The notes: a model not told the origin generated them from the sequence alone. DNA of 64,000 bases from Balanoglossus misakiensis (GCA_040954595.2 CM082598.2:9424001-9488000); one strand, 5' to 3'; counted from the stretch's first letter, positions 11,504 through 22,052 are shown. Numbers and translations are program-made.

Positions 11504-11573
11504 TGTGGTAACGCAGCTAGGGGGGGGGGGGCTAAATCAGCCCCTCCCCCCCACGGTACAGCTGCGTTACCAC
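11504..11573. repeat. G-tract hairpin just inside intron 1
   Basis: GTGGTAACGCAGCTAGGGGG on the left pairs with CCCCCACGGTACAGCTGCGTTACCAC on the right, around a short spacer. It looks like a small hairpin element and lies about 90 bp after the exon 1 donor. Similar G-tract and CAGCTG pieces occur at 50680-50930. Confidence 0.6.
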
Positions 11574-11648
11574 AGGTAAGGGGCGGGCTGTTCCCACATT
11601 TAAAACCAAACACTATTTTAATGTCAGTGGTAAACTTATGGTCACTGC

Positions 11649-12030
11649 TAGCTGCAATGATTGTAGCGGGTGCTGCTAGGTTGACTGGTGCACAGGCGCT
11701 CAAGACGATGGCTTCGCGATGGGGGCTGCAGTTCGCGATGGGGTGGGGGTGGGGGGCTTCAGTACCCCTATATATAAGCGGATTTATCGTTTTTTTAATG
11801 GAAGCAGGACAATTTTGGGAAAATTTGGCCGTCGGAGGTGTTTTTTTTTGGGGGGGGGAGGGGTGCAACCGGTTGGTTTTCAAATTTTATCGGAGGTAAG
11901 AGTTAAACCCCGTAACTCAGCTGTCGACGGAAAGTTGATTGGAAAATGACACACAACAATGGACGGTGTTCCAGTTATGCTGCGAACACACCAGTCAACC
12001 TAGCAGCACCCGCTACAATCGTTGCAGCTA
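11649..12030. mobile_element. Inverted-repeat element family E, copy 1, with 9-bp duplication
   Basis: The ends are TAGCTGCAATGATTGTAGCG with GGTGCTGCTAGG, and the inverse at the other end. The flanks carry a perfect 9-bp direct repeat, GGTCACTGC, at 11640-11648 and 12031-12039. The interior is G-rich on this strand. A second copy lies at 52473-52970. The 9-bp duplication would fit a Mutator-like transposase, which is inference from length only. The long overlapping frames on both strands come from its low-complexity interior. Confidence 0.8.
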
Positions 12031-12531
12031 GGTCACTGCCTGCCGCCACCTGACCAGTGATGCGCCCTACCCCCTGATAATGGAGTCATATACAGCCCAA
12101 CTGCTAGCCGTGTACCATGCACATCATTATTGATACATTTGTTGAAAATAGAAACGAAGAAATGTGCTTCTAGTGGAGCGGCATAACCCTAATTTTCATA
12201 TCAATTGTGCATTTTGTGATAAAAGCACGAAACTTGGCTAAGGGACTGTTCAGTTTTTATGGCGGGGGGGGGGGGGAGGGGGCGGCAAGTTTGTGTCAGT
12301 TTTCAAAATCAGGCCGACCCCCCTTCACCCAGGACCAAAAAATGATGACCCCCCCCCCCCCTTTGACAGGCCCAAAAATATGATGACCCTCCCCACCCTG
12401 AAAACATTTGCCATCCTGATCTGATGTACTGTTTAGGGAGAGGGGCTCCTCACACCTCAATTATAAATTTCTTAAAGAAATTTATAATAGAAGTGTATAA
12501 TAGTATAGCGTTGCAATAAAGAAATTTATAA

Positions 12532-12768
12532 TATACCTCATGCTAATACTGTGTCGTGATTCGCCAGAATCTGTCACGTGATAAGAAAATAGAATCGACT
12601 ATGAATCCCTCTAGGGAAATAGCAGAAAAAATATAAACCGGTCACGTGACCAACGTGGTCACGTCAATCAGCGTCGCGTCGTCTGACACAATGGCCACCG
12701 CTGAAGATGTCGTCTGCCAACCTCAAGAGAAAATTGCAAGATTTTCCCAGCTGTTAGCATGAGGTTTA
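12532..12768. mobile_element. Short inverted-repeat element L flanked by TTATAA
   Basis: Ends are TATACCTCATGCTAA and the near inverse TTAGCATGAGGTTTA. TTATAA occurs immediately on both sides (12526-12531 and 12769-12774). Copy 1 of family K lacks this block, which confirms insertion. It encodes nothing. Confidence 0.65.
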
Positions 12769-12774
12769 TTATAA

Positions 12775-12960
12775 AACACCTATAGCCTGGCCTATATTCG
12801 GGCCATAGCAGCCGTTTTTACTCCCTTGTGACTGTGAGTTACCAGAATCATATGCTATTTCCCTGAGGCCTTGGGAAATAGCATATGATTCTGGTAACTC
12901 ACAGCCCCTTGGGTGTAATAAACGGCCGCTATGGCCCTCATGGCCAGGCAAAAGGTGTTC
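12775..12960. mobile_element. Near-perfect hairpin element M
   Basis: The two halves are inverted complements. The innermost arms, around TGAGTTACCAGAATCATATG and its complement, are perfect over more than 30 bp. The outer arms have GCCTGGCC and GGCCAGGC. The loop is about 10 bp. It lies directly beside element L inside family K copy 2. Confidence 0.75.
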
Positions 12961-13409
12961 AATATGAAAAAATTAAAATGACACGTCAGTACAATAGTTG
13001 GTAGAATTGTTAAAACAAGAAAAGTGGAGGGGGTGTCCCCCTCCCTCATAAGAAAATTTGGTGAAATACGGTGCTCAAAATTGCATTTTAATGAACTCAA
13101 AAGCAAATAACTAATGTTGGGGAGGACAAATTTTACTTTTGCCACTCCAATCAAAGTTAGCATCAGTGGGGTGGGGTGGAAAGTACTCTGCCCTGGTACA
13201 CTAGATGTGGCGAAGAATGAAGGGGGTGGGTGAGAAATGAAAATTTTGTAATATATAGGTCGTGAAACTGCAATTTTATGGACTCAAAAGCAAAAGTTTG
13301 GTGGCAAAAGTATGTGACCCCCCCCCCCTAAACGTTTAAAAAAAAAAGATGACCCCCCCCCCTCTTGGATTTCAAAATTTAAGTGACCCCCCCCCCCCCC
13401 TGGATTGTA

Positions 13410-15230
13410 ATCATTGGCCCCAACGTCTGTGCCAAGTTTCAGAAGCGCAGGTGCAGCAGTTTTTGAGATCTAGGTGAACAAAAAAACGACTCAAGAATAA
13501 AGAGAAAAATCTTAGCAATTACAATAGGGACTCAAGACCCTGCAGGGGCAAAGAAACTGTGGAAAGAATGATTTGCAAAGTAATTATGGTCATCAAAGTA
13601 CTTATAGGGGTAAATAAGGGATCAAAACACCATTTAAAGGCGCAAGTTTCAATCATTGGTTCTCGCATAAGCATAGGCCTAGGTGCTCCTCTAAGTCAAA
13701 CGTTAGGCTACTGAGTTGCGATATTTAACTTGCAGTACGTAAATTGCACATATGAATTGCAACAGTTTACCACCTTTAGCTAATCATATTAGCAGACCAC
13801 CAATATGTCAGAATTGCGCGCAGATTAGGGCTTGGCCAACTCGTGACTATCAACTCGATAAGGACAGGGGACTTGCCCCCCCCCCCCCTCTTCTGATTGT
13901 AGAACTTTCTCCCCAACGTTGTTGAGTTGATTTGCTTAAATTGAGTTCATCAAAATGCAGCTTTGAGCTCTGCATTTTATAAAATTTTCTAATGTGGGGA
14001 CACCCCCTCCCATACCCACCCCTTCACTTCTTTTGATTTACTATGTCTGCCGACTATTGTAATGACTTATATTTTTATTTTATTTGTAATTTAATCATGT
14101 CTTATTAAAATGATTTAAATAATTCACCACCATAATGATGGTAACATTTGCCCCTCCTCTCCTATGGCCCTGTTCCTATCTAGAACCTGGAAAGCTATTA
14201 CAGTGGTAGCTTTAGTATAGTTTCAGAGGATTACTAGTTCACATTTAGTGTAAATAAAGAGTTTTTTGCAGGTGAAAAACATTAAAACTGATTTTGTCCA
14301 CAATTATATATATCTGATATCTATGTATATATACACAAACACAAATCACGCGAGGGGGGTGAAAGTTGGCATGGGGGGTCATCCACTTTTTAATTTTTCA
14401 AATTTTTAATGAGGGGGTGGTCAGTCACTTTTTGATATCTATGAGATTCTTTACTATCAATCACGTGATCTGGCCATGTGACCCACGGCGTTGTCATTTC
14501 CAGATGACAGACAAGCAATATTTCGGCATCCAGTAAAAGTTTTTTTCCGAGTTTGTTTTACTGTAGAACCGCCAGACATGTAACATATATCAGATATGAT
14601 GCCTTATCAGCGTCTTGGCATTTCGGCTGCACTGTCTTTGTCTGGACCACATTGTTTAATTTGCCCGTCATCTGGAAATTTGAATGCGAACGTAACTGCC
14701 GCCTGAGCGCGTCTGACGTCATTTGATATCGAAGGATAGTATCCACCCCAAGTCTGAAGAAACTGTCCAGTCCCTTACTGCACCATGATTGAGATTGGAC
14801 ATCGGGTGGGGGGTTGCTACAATTCTAAAGAGACTAGATGTGGCTACACTGTGCAGTGCGAACATGTTTGATATTTCATCAATTATTGCCTGATTACTAC
14901 AAAAATAAATACTATTAGTATTACTAGTATCCCAAACCCTGTGTCTGCTCTCTATAGGGGTTTCACACCAGACTCATTACAACAGTGTAGCACCTGCACT
15001 GGACCTGGGCTGGTGTAGAAGACCAATGTGGACTCGCTAAGTCGGCCCAGGAGCGACTTAGTTTTTTCTCAGTAGGAAGGGGGATCAGGCCTGATGTAAA
15101 ACCTCTGCCAACTTAACTCCACGGATGCGGGATGCATTAATCGGTCTAGTTGATTCTTCACATTGAGTGCCACGCACTGGTTATTTCTCCACTGCCGATG
15201 TACATGTTCCCTCCACCCATCCAATGATAT
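13410..15230. other. Intron 1, no gene recognised
   Basis: Mostly unique AT-rich DNA with short C or G tracts (13870, 14355). No coding exon, complete inverted repeat or tRNA-like segment that I can support. Confidence 0.45.
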
Positions 15231-15234
15231 CTGC

Positions 15235-15475
15235 AGTGTTTCATCCAGGATGGCATCAACACTTTACAGGGCCAGGGGGGCTATTTCCTATGCCAGAATA
15301 TTTGGGGGATTCCACTTTAGCAAAGGGGGGGGGGGTGTAATATCTCTAACATGTGAGTGAAATCATTTTAAGGGGCACTGATCCCCCCTTGACAAACTGC
15401 TAGGGGGTGCCATATGCCAATTGAACATGTCAACAATGGGTGAATCCCCTATCCCCCTGTCTAGATGAAACACTA
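15235..15475. repeat. Dispersed repeat I, copy 2
   Basis: Ordered shared blocks with 9885-10100, with additional poly-G sequence. The copy ends about 160 bp before the piggyBac element. Confidence 0.6.
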
Positions 15476-16432
15476 TATCTGTGATGATTAAAATGGGGAG
15501 TAGCTGTCATATGTTTCCTTCTTGCGCATAAAAAATGCATGAAAATAATGAACAGTAGAAATAGAGGGCCCTTATTCTAATCCGTCATTTTAAACTTTGA
15601 CTCAAATCCGAGTCGACCAAAATTCTGGTACCAGTTTAACCCTCTTGCTACCGGGGGTCAAAACCCGTTGGGCTGCCGAGTCGTTACGAGACCGCCTCCT
15701 TTTCGGTGTATGTAGAATCCGGCATTCTACACCCGCTGGATTACCAGGCTTTTTGCCTGAAAATCGGGTTTTTGGAGGGTCATTTTAGCTGCTTTTGAAC
15801 GTGCTAGACTTCAAGTTTGGCACCGTCCCGTGTCGGCGGGACCTCAAACAACAATTAACCGGGTAAAAGTTGTGGGGTCATCGGGTTCGTTCCCCTGGGA
15901 GGGGAGCGTCTGTAAACGTCGTTTCGAGGCCTACTTTTACGAAAGTAAAGTTAGTGTGTTAGTACACGCCACATCACGTCACAACAACGACACCATCAGT
16001 TATTAGTAGGGTACCCAGGGTGTACCGCCAGGGGTGTTCGGGCACCCCTTCCCCTGCCACTTTCCCGTAGGGTACGAGTTAGTTCGACACGTAATGCGAA
16101 CGACTGGACACTGGCGCACAGTGTTCCGCTCTACAGCCGCCTGACAACGACTCATTCTCGCACACAAGACACACACGGACGTTGTGATAACGACACGTTG
16201 GTTAGTTACGCACGGTAGACAGACGTTCATTACGGTGTTAATACGCTATAGTTTTTTACGGTACAGGGTTGTACCGACACGGTCACAGGTAACCCGCAAG
16301 TTCTGCAGGCTCCATTGCACCATTTCGGCCGGGGGCGAGTGTCGAACCGGACGACTATTTACACAAGACCCCCGTTACTGTGCGTCATATTAGAGGGATT
16401 AACACCACCACAGGTTGCCTCATAAATAGCAC

Positions 16433-16438
16433 TTTATT
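16433..16438 (-). terminator. Polyadenylation signal of the piggyBac transposase
   Basis: Minus-strand AATAAA about 600 bp past the transposase stop, beyond the 180-bp repeat array. It is the only AATAAA I noticed between the stop codon and the element end. Confidence 0.5.
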
Positions 16439-16478
16439 TCCCAAAAAAGAGTGATTCGTGCACCGTTACAGTAACATC

Positions 16479-17010
16479 ACACAATCCGTGTTTCAGTGTT
16501 CGCAAGTAACCTGTCCGTTTCTCACAGTCCGTGTTTCATTGTCCGTAAATGAGGCTCGGTCACCTCGTAGCCCTACTCAAGGGCATAATTTAGTGGGGGT
16601 CCACAGAAAAAAATGACTAAAGTCCGCGCAAACGGGGCTCGTTCAAGACGAGCCCATTTCACAATCCGTGTTTCAGTGTTCGCAAGTAACCTGTCCGTTT
16701 CTCACAGTCCGTGTTTCATTGTCCGTAAATGAGGCTCGGTCACCTCGTAGCCCTACTCAAGGGCATAATTTAGTGGGGGTCCACAGAAAAAAATGACTAA
16801 AGTCCGCGCAAACGGGGCTCGTTCAAGACGAGCCCATTTCACAATCCGTGTTTCAGTGTTCGCAAGTAACCTGTCCGTTTCTCACAGTCCGTGTTTCATT
16901 GTCCGTAAATGAGGCTCGGTCACCTCGTAGCCCTACTCAAGGGCATAATTTAGTGGGGGTCCACAGAAAAAAATGACTAAAGTCCGCACAAATGGGGCTG
17001 GTTCACCGGA
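16479..17010. repeat. Three tandem copies of a 180-bp unit inside the piggyBac element
   Basis: The unit begins CACAATCCGTGTTTCAGTGT and repeats with an exact 180-bp period, starting near 16479, 16659 and 16839. The first two copies look identical. The third diverges in its last 30 bp. Each unit contains internal half repeats (CACAATCCGTGTTTCA and CACAGTCCGTGTTTCA) and the direct motif GGGCTCGTTCAAGACGAGCC, which is itself palindromic. It lies in the transposase 3' untranslated region. Confidence 0.95.
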
Positions 17011-17042
17011 AGCCCGTGTCACCCTCTTGGGAGGGGAATAAT

Positions 17043-19742
17043 TTAGGAATGGTCCGTGTTTCTGGAACTTCGCCGGAGCGGTTTGTCCCGTCTCGGCTGC
17101 CGAACTCGCACATCTCCTTCTGGAAACTGTGTCCCGATGCTCTTCTTTCCTCGTAGCATCATATGGTGGTGGAACGAGGCGAAGCATTCGCCTTGATGCA
17201 AATGCACTTGGCAGAGCGCACATCCCATGACAGTCTCCGAACGCCGTCCAGAAAGGGTCCTCTTGCCTTCCCTACTGCATAGCTTGCAGGTTTTCTGCCG
17301 TCCAGGTAATCTACTTTCGACGTGTTGGGGTATGTTTCCAGGGAAAATGAAAGAGCTGTCAGTAACTGTGCGCTCTATTTCCCGTACGTTGCCTTGACCA
17401 CGACTGGAGAATCCGCCAATGAGTTGCTTCCCAACACGTAGGTTGAAGAACTTGTGCTTCACCTTGGTCTGGGGGTTAAGGTCTTTGAAACATACGTAAG
17501 CATTCGTCAATGCTACATCCATCAGGTACCAGGCCATGTATACCCACCAGCGGTTGTTCTTTCGCCCACAGTGGTAGTATTTTCGCTTCTGGTTAGCGCG
17601 GTCAACGCCTCCCATGAAGACGCGGTACTTCGACAAACTCAGGGGCACATTTCTCTCTTCCTCACCACTGCCAACTGTCTCCGTGTCAAGTGGTGGATAA
17701 ACGTTGTTCAGGATCAACACCTGTGCATTGCTATCCTGATAAGCTGTCAGGTTGATTCGGCAATCGACTCGGGTGGCTGCCTTCATTTCACCGACCTCCA
17801 GTGGAAGCTTCTTCTTTTTCCCGGGGGGAATAAGCATGGGCGGCATACTCCGACGGTTACGTCGGTTGAAGCTTCCAACCATATACATGCCCATCTCCAT
17901 CAGTTCTCTCGCAGTTAACACAGTTGTGAAGAGGCTGTCACAGAAGAGGATGTGGTTGTACCCGCAGAACGGCTGAACAAGTTCAATCGTTATTCTTTTC
18001 ACCACTCCCCTCTCCTGTTTTTTCCCGTCATTCCTGTCAAGGTACTTCACCCCCAGGTAGGGAGCAAAGTTTGCCACATAGGATGTGACAGAGTCCGCCA
18101 ACTGCCATACCTTAAAGCCGTCTCTGTCTGGCTTGTGGGGAAGCCTCTGTTTGAATTTCGAACGTCCTTTGAATTTCACCATGCCTTCATCGATGGAGAT
18201 TTCCTGTCCCATCTGATAGCTGTGTACGCAACTGTTTACAAGGGGCTCCATCCATGGGTTTACTTTATACATTGGGTCGTCCTGACAACGGCGTGACCGT
18301 CTGTTCGGGTCAGGGTCTCGTCTTGGATCCTTCTGGGGGTCAGCCAAGTGGAAATACCGCATCAACCTGTGGTAGCGTTGACGGGTCATGACTGACGAAA
18401 TGCCAACATTATGCAGGAAAATGTCGCTGGACCAATAGTCGCCCACAGCAGGCTTGCGGTCAATGCCCATGATGATGACAACGCCCAGGAAGGCTTGCAT
18501 CTCTCTGTAATTGGTCGCTCGCCACTCAGAGTCGATTTTCTTTGCGACGTAATGCTGGTGATACGACGCATATTTGTTCGTTTCCTTCACCGCCAGAGAT
18601 ATCATGTCCGGTGATATAAATTTCAGGAAGTATTCCAACTCCCGTGCATGTGTTGCCATAGTAAACGTGGGTCCACGCTCTTTCTCGAACAGGGGTTCGG
18701 AAAATATCTCAGTGTCCTCATGCTGCGAAAGACGCCACTCGTCCCCATCCTTGGAGGCCTGCCGTATGGCCTCTTCTATTACGGCTTCATTCTCGGAGTC
18801 GGACTCCTCAGATGGAGTACCAGGAAATGACAGCTCGTAAAAGTTATCGTCCTCTGCCGCATCCTCATCAATGTCCGTCACGTTTCCCTCATCCTCCTCA
18901 AGGTCATCATCAGGCCGTCTATATCGGAACAAGCCTGTTTTGGCGTCCAAAATCTTTTCGGGCTCAAACTCAGGTGGACTGTAGCGCACCTTTTTCTTTA
19001 CTGCTTTCTTGGATGATCCCACCTTCCCAGTGGAAGTCGAGGCGACTGCCTGATGAGGACTCATCTGAGCAGCAGATGGCACTTCTGGGGAGGTCTCGTG
19101 ACTATCATCTGTCGTACATGGGGTCACTGGCGGGGAAGTGGCTGGTTCGCCCGCCTCTGGGGTCGTCTGATCGCTCCCGCGTGGAACTTCTGTCGGGGTA
19201 CTGGCTGGTTCGCCAGCCTTCGCAGTCACCTCATCACTCCTGGGTGGAGTTTCTGTCGGGGTACTGGCTGGTTCGCCCGCCTTCGCAGTCACCTCATCAC
19301 TCCTGGGTGGAGCTTCTGTCTCACCGTCCGAGTCGACAACGGGTCGATCGGACTTGCGCTTACGTTTCCCGCCAGACTTCTGCTGCTTACTGGATTGTAA
19401 GTCAGCCTCTGAAGTCACCTCGTCACTCCTGGGTGGAGCTTCTGTCGGGGTACTGGCTGGTTCGCCCGCTTCCGCAGTCACCTCATCACTCCGGGGTGGA
19501 GCTTCTGTCTCATCGTCCGAGTCGACAACGGGTCGACTGGACTTGCGCTTACGTTTCCCGCCAGGCTTCTCCGTCTCCTCAAATCTGACGCTCAAAAGGC
19601 GTTTCTTTGCCTTCTTTTTCTTGGCCTTTCCCTTCCTAACAGGGGAGTCTACATCATAGCGATCGCTGCCCGTTCCACTGGATTCCGGGTTCCGAATCTT
19701 TCGGGTTGCCTTCAAAAAACTCTTTCGGTCCGTCAAACTCAT
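17043..19742 (-). CDS. piggyBac transposase, 899 residues, uninterrupted
   Basis: Cut-and-paste transposase of the piggyBac family (DDE_Tnp_1_7 type), which excises and inserts DNA at TTAA. The catalytic triad is visible: D518 in ISIDEGMVKFKGR, D602 in ILFCDSLFTT and D714 in MGGVDRANQ. The C-terminal cysteine-rich zinc region (about 819-858) has C819, C822, C841, C844, H848, C853 and H858. The family's classical length is near 600 residues. This one has an extra N-terminal region of about 360 residues with basic patches (KKKKAKKR, GGKRKRKS twice), several 20-residue acidic repeats built on EAPPRSDEVT and EAGEPASTPT, then an acidic segment. I chose the ATG at 19742 because a TATA box lies about 40 bp upstream and the next in-frame Met upstream would precede it. 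There are no stops or frameshifts. Confidence 0.93.
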   Translation of the reverse strand: MSLTDRKSFLKATRKIRNPESSGTGSDRYDVDSPVRKGKAKKKKAKKRLLSVRFEETEKPGGKRKRKSSRPVVDSDDETEAPPRSDEVTAEAGEPASTPTEAPPRSDEVTSEADLQSSKQQKSGGKRKRKSDRPVVDSDGETEAPPRSDEVTAKAGEPASTPTETPPRSDEVTAKAGEPASTPTEVPRGSDQTTPEAGEPATSPPVTPCTTDDSHETSPEVPSAAQMSPHQAVASTSTGKVGSSKKAVKKKVRYSPPEFEPEKILDAKTGLFRYRRPDDDLEEDEGNVTDIDEDAAEDDNFYELSFPGTPSEESDSENEAVIEEAIRQASKDGDEWRLSQHEDTEIFSEPLFEKERGPTFTMATHARELEYFLKFISPDMISLAVKETNKYASYHQHYVAKKIDSEWRATNYREMQAFLGVVIIMGIDRKPAVGDYWSSDIFLHNVGISSVMTRQRYHRLMRYFHLADPQKDPRRDPDPNRRSRRCQDDPMYKVNPWMEPLVNSCVHSYQMGQEISIDEGMVKFKGRSKFKQRLPHKPDRDGFKVWQLADSVTSYVANFAPYLGVKYLDRNDGKKQERGVVKRITIELVQPFCGYNHILFCDSLFTTVLTARELMEMGMYMVGSFNRRNRRSMPPMLIPPGKKKKLPLEVGEMKAATRVDCRINLTAYQDSNAQVLILNNVYPPLDTETVGSGEEERNVPLSLSKYRVFMGGVDRANQKRKYYHCGRKNNRWWVYMAWYLMDVALTNAYVCFKDLNPQTKVKHKFFNLRVGKQLIGGFSSRGQGNVREIERTVTDSSFIFPGNIPQHVESRLPGRQKTCKLCSREGKRTLSGRRSETVMGCALCQVHLHQGECFASFHHHMMLRGKKSIGTQFPEGDVRVRQPRRDKPLRRSSRNTDHS

Positions 19743-19782
19743 GGTCTGTAGTGGTACTGACAAAACTGTCCACGAAACACCC

Positions 19783-19791
19783 CTTTTATAA
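19783..19791 (-). promoter_or_regulatory. TATA box of the piggyBac transposase
   Basis: Minus-strand TTATAAAAGGGG about 40-48 bp before the chosen ATG. This spacing leaves a 5' leader of only 10 to 20 bases, and argues against starting translation further upstream. Confidence 0.6.
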
Positions 19792-20227
19792 GCAGTCGCA
19801 CATGAACCTGTGACAGGCGTTCTCCCATCTAATTGGACGCCTAATATATAGGTACGCAAACACGTGACACAAAAATATGTCCGAAGGCAATCGGACCTAT
19901 GGGGCTCCTCAAAATTCCCGCCAGAAATGGAAATCTGGAACGGCAATTTGCGTAACAATACCGAAAGTATTGATCGACCATGACGTTAAAATTTCGCATC
20001 TGTCCGGCCTAAGCAGAACTCATGTCCCGTATGTTACGCGAATGCAAGGCACGCCTTTCGCCCGTGTCTGTACATACCCCTCGGTAACACGCAGCACCGA
20101 GGAACCGTTACGGCACACACCCGTCCAATTCACCAGCCTGTGTTACAGGCATCCGCACACTGTGTCGTTCTCTAATGGTGAGTAACGCAAAACCCACCGG
20201 ACCGAGAGCGTATTCATCGGCTTTGTT

Positions 20228-20850
20228 TACGTCAAAATGCACACCCAGTCGCTTTTTACACACTCGTGCCGCTGGCTACGCAAAGCCAAGTCCCGTCAAA
20301 ACCTGTCCGATCCAATGTGTCGCGAACCGGGGTGTAAACGACGAGTCGGTCTACATCGTCGGCCGTTACGTCAAAATGCACACCCAGTCGCTTTTTACAC
20401 ACTCGTGCCGCTGGCTACGCAAAGCCAAGTCCCGTCAAAACCTGTCCGATCCAATGTGTCGCGAACCGGGGTGTAAACGACGAGTCGGTCTACATCGTCG
20501 GCCGTTACGTCAAAATGCACACCCAGTCGCTTTTTACACACTCGTGCCGCTGGCTATGCAAAGCCAAGTCCCGTCAAAACCTGTCCGATCCAATGTGTCG
20601 CGAACCGGGGTGTAAACGACGAGTCGGTCTACATCGTCGGCCGTTACGTCAAAATGCACACCCAGTCGCTTTTTACACACTCGTGCCGCTGGCTACGCAA
20701 AGCCAAGTCCCGTCAAAACCTGTCCGATCCAATGTGTCGCGAACCGGGGTGTAAACGACGAGTCGGTTAACATCGTCGGCCGTTTCGTCAAAATGCACAC
20801 CCAGTCGCTTTTTACACACTTGTGCCGCTGGCTACGCAAGCCAAGTCCCG
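20228..20850. repeat. About 4.5 tandem copies of a 139-bp unit inside the piggyBac element
   Basis: The unit contains CAAAATGCACACCCAGTCGC, GCCGCTGGCTACGCAAAGCC and GGTGTAAACGACGAGTCGGT, repeating every 139 bp from about 20231. The last copy is partial and diverged. Because 139 is not a multiple of three, the open frames across it shift from copy to copy. It lies on the transposase 5' side. Confidence 0.95.
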
Positions 20851-21599
20851 TCAAAGCCTGTCCGTACCAAGTTTTCTTTCACGAGTAATTGTAGGCTACG
20901 AGTCGGTCGCGAAAGATATGGCCTGCGACGCACGCACGCCAAGACGTCGGTCATCGGTTCGCACCATCGGCAAAAATCGTCATGTTTTCCCGAGTCGATC
21001 CCAAAACGCACTCTCCTAAACAGGCACCCACGAGTGCGTCCGACACGTCTGGCCATCGAAAAGGTCGATACCCTATGTCGTTGTGGAACCGTCTGCTATG
21101 GAAAACTATGCATCGCTGTCGAGTACGTTTTTGCGGACACATAAAAAAACGGTCTCCCCAGGGTCGGGGGTGACCGGCGGAATTTGCCTCTAAGGATAGT
21201 GTGCTCTTTGTAGTTCAAGGCAAATAACCCTGTCGAGACTTTCCTGTCCTAACAGATTTTGCCCTCAAAACGGTAGTTCAAAGTCAACACGTTATAGCGA
21301 AGCGCACGCAAACGCCTAGAGACTCCAGCGGGTCGGCGAATCATATCGATCCATACCGATTCGGTCGTTCATCACTCGCCAACGTCCGACTTCTACCCAC
21401 ACCGGAAATCGGGCGGTCTGCTACGGACTCGACAGCGTTAGGGTTAAGTGTGGACGCGGCCCAAATCTGGACCCCAAAGGACAGTTATTTTATGTCACCT
21501 TAGATGTGAAGGTGACTTATGTATGTCCACTATCAATTATTCAGCTGCACTTTAATGAAAGAAAAGGACCTAACCCTAAAAATGCTTCAAAAGATTTCT

Positions 21600-21787
21600 G
21601 AATAGCTGCATATCGTTGTATGGGGGGCTGATTAAATCGGTGTGGCAGCGTTTTAATACATACCGTGTTCAAATTGTAACATGCAGTCACAATCGAGCAT
21701 CGATAAGGTGTTCATCTATACCTATCAGTAAGCTTATAGGAAAATAAAGTCATGAAAATAATGCAAAAAGTGGCAGCTCTAGACGCT
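21600..21787. mobile_element. MITE family C, 5'-truncated copy, 74 bp before exon 2
   Basis: The right half of the TTAA-flanked family C (full copy at 58827-59172) is present. It includes the GGCTGATTAAATC block and the terminal GTGGCAGCTCTAGACGCTTTAA. The left end is missing. TTAA follows at 21788-21791. Confidence 0.7.
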
Positions 21788-21861
21788 TTAAGGTGTTGCC
21801 GAGGATGGCTGCCGCATACTTTACAAATCACTTTTTGATCTCTATTATTTATACATTCTAG

Positions 21862-22052
21862 GTGTATGATGCCGGTAGAATGTTCATGATGGTACAGTCC
21901 AATGACAAGAATGATGAAGACAACAATGAAGATGATATTGGTTTAAAACAAGAGGAGGATTCCGGAATATGTACAAATCCAAATCCAGAAATGGTTCCTC
22001 TGAAAGTTATTGTTTCAAAGGAAGATGGTGTAGATGTAAATGATGCGAAGAA
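21862..22052 (+). CDS. TTLL12: TTLL12 exon 2
   Basis: Residues 52-114 plus two bases. The acceptor is CATTCTAG|GTG and the donor is GAAGAA|GTAAGT. It opens VYDAGRMFMMVQ, matching the family's V.DAG..F.IMQVE segment. An acidic insert follows (NDKNDEDNNEDDIGLKQEED), then NPEMVPLKVIVSKEDGVDV, which matches the conserved KVIVT.E.G stretch. The phase-2 end joins exon 3 to give Asn before IFLIDHAW. The acidic insert varies between species and is probably a linker. The exon is boxed in by mobile elements on both sides (family C ending at 21787, family D starting at 22073). Confidence 0.88.

Larger units (their letters stand above)
12242..13406. mobile_element. Family K element, copy 2, interrupted and right-truncated
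   Basis: The left end GGGACTGTTCAGTTTTTATG plus G tract matches copy 1 at 8798, as do the ordered blocks through to CTGGATT at 13406. The right inverted repeat is absent. Compared with copy 1 it has an insertion of about 430 bp at 12532-12960, made of two separate palindromic elements. Confidence 0.75.
15636..21447 (-). mobile_element. Complete piggyBac-type transposon with TTAA target duplication
   Basis: TTAA occurs at both borders (15636-15639 and 21444-21447). The inner ends begin CCCTCTTGCTACC on the left and CCCTAACGCTGTCGAG on the right, read inward. They stay related further in, where CGAGTCGTTACGAGACCGCC pairs with CGAGTCCGTAGCAGACCGCC. The element is 5.8 kb including TTAA and is more GC-rich than the surrounding intron. 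It carries one intact transposase gene on the minus strand, a TATA box, a polyadenylation signal and two unrelated internal tandem arrays (180 bp and 139 bp units). All the parts expected of an autonomous element are present. It sits in TTLL12 intron 1 in antisense orientation. Confidence 0.9.

Noticed and set aside
11350-11899. Frames of 177 residues (minus) and 153 residues (plus)
   Set aside because: Both run through exon 1, the G-tract hairpin and family E copy 1; they are Pro/Gly-rich by composition, with no recognisable domain.
17454-19659. Plus-strand frames up to 258 residues
   Set aside because: Antisense shadows of the piggyBac transposase; the repeat wording mirrors its N-terminal repeats.
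20175-20754. Frames of 79 to 146 residues in the 139-bp array
   Set aside because: The unit is not a multiple of three, so the frame changes at each copy. The wording is a by-product of the repeat.
16479-20850. CRISPR-like array reading of the tandem repeats
   Set aside because: The units are contiguous with no variable spacers and lie inside a eukaryotic transposon.
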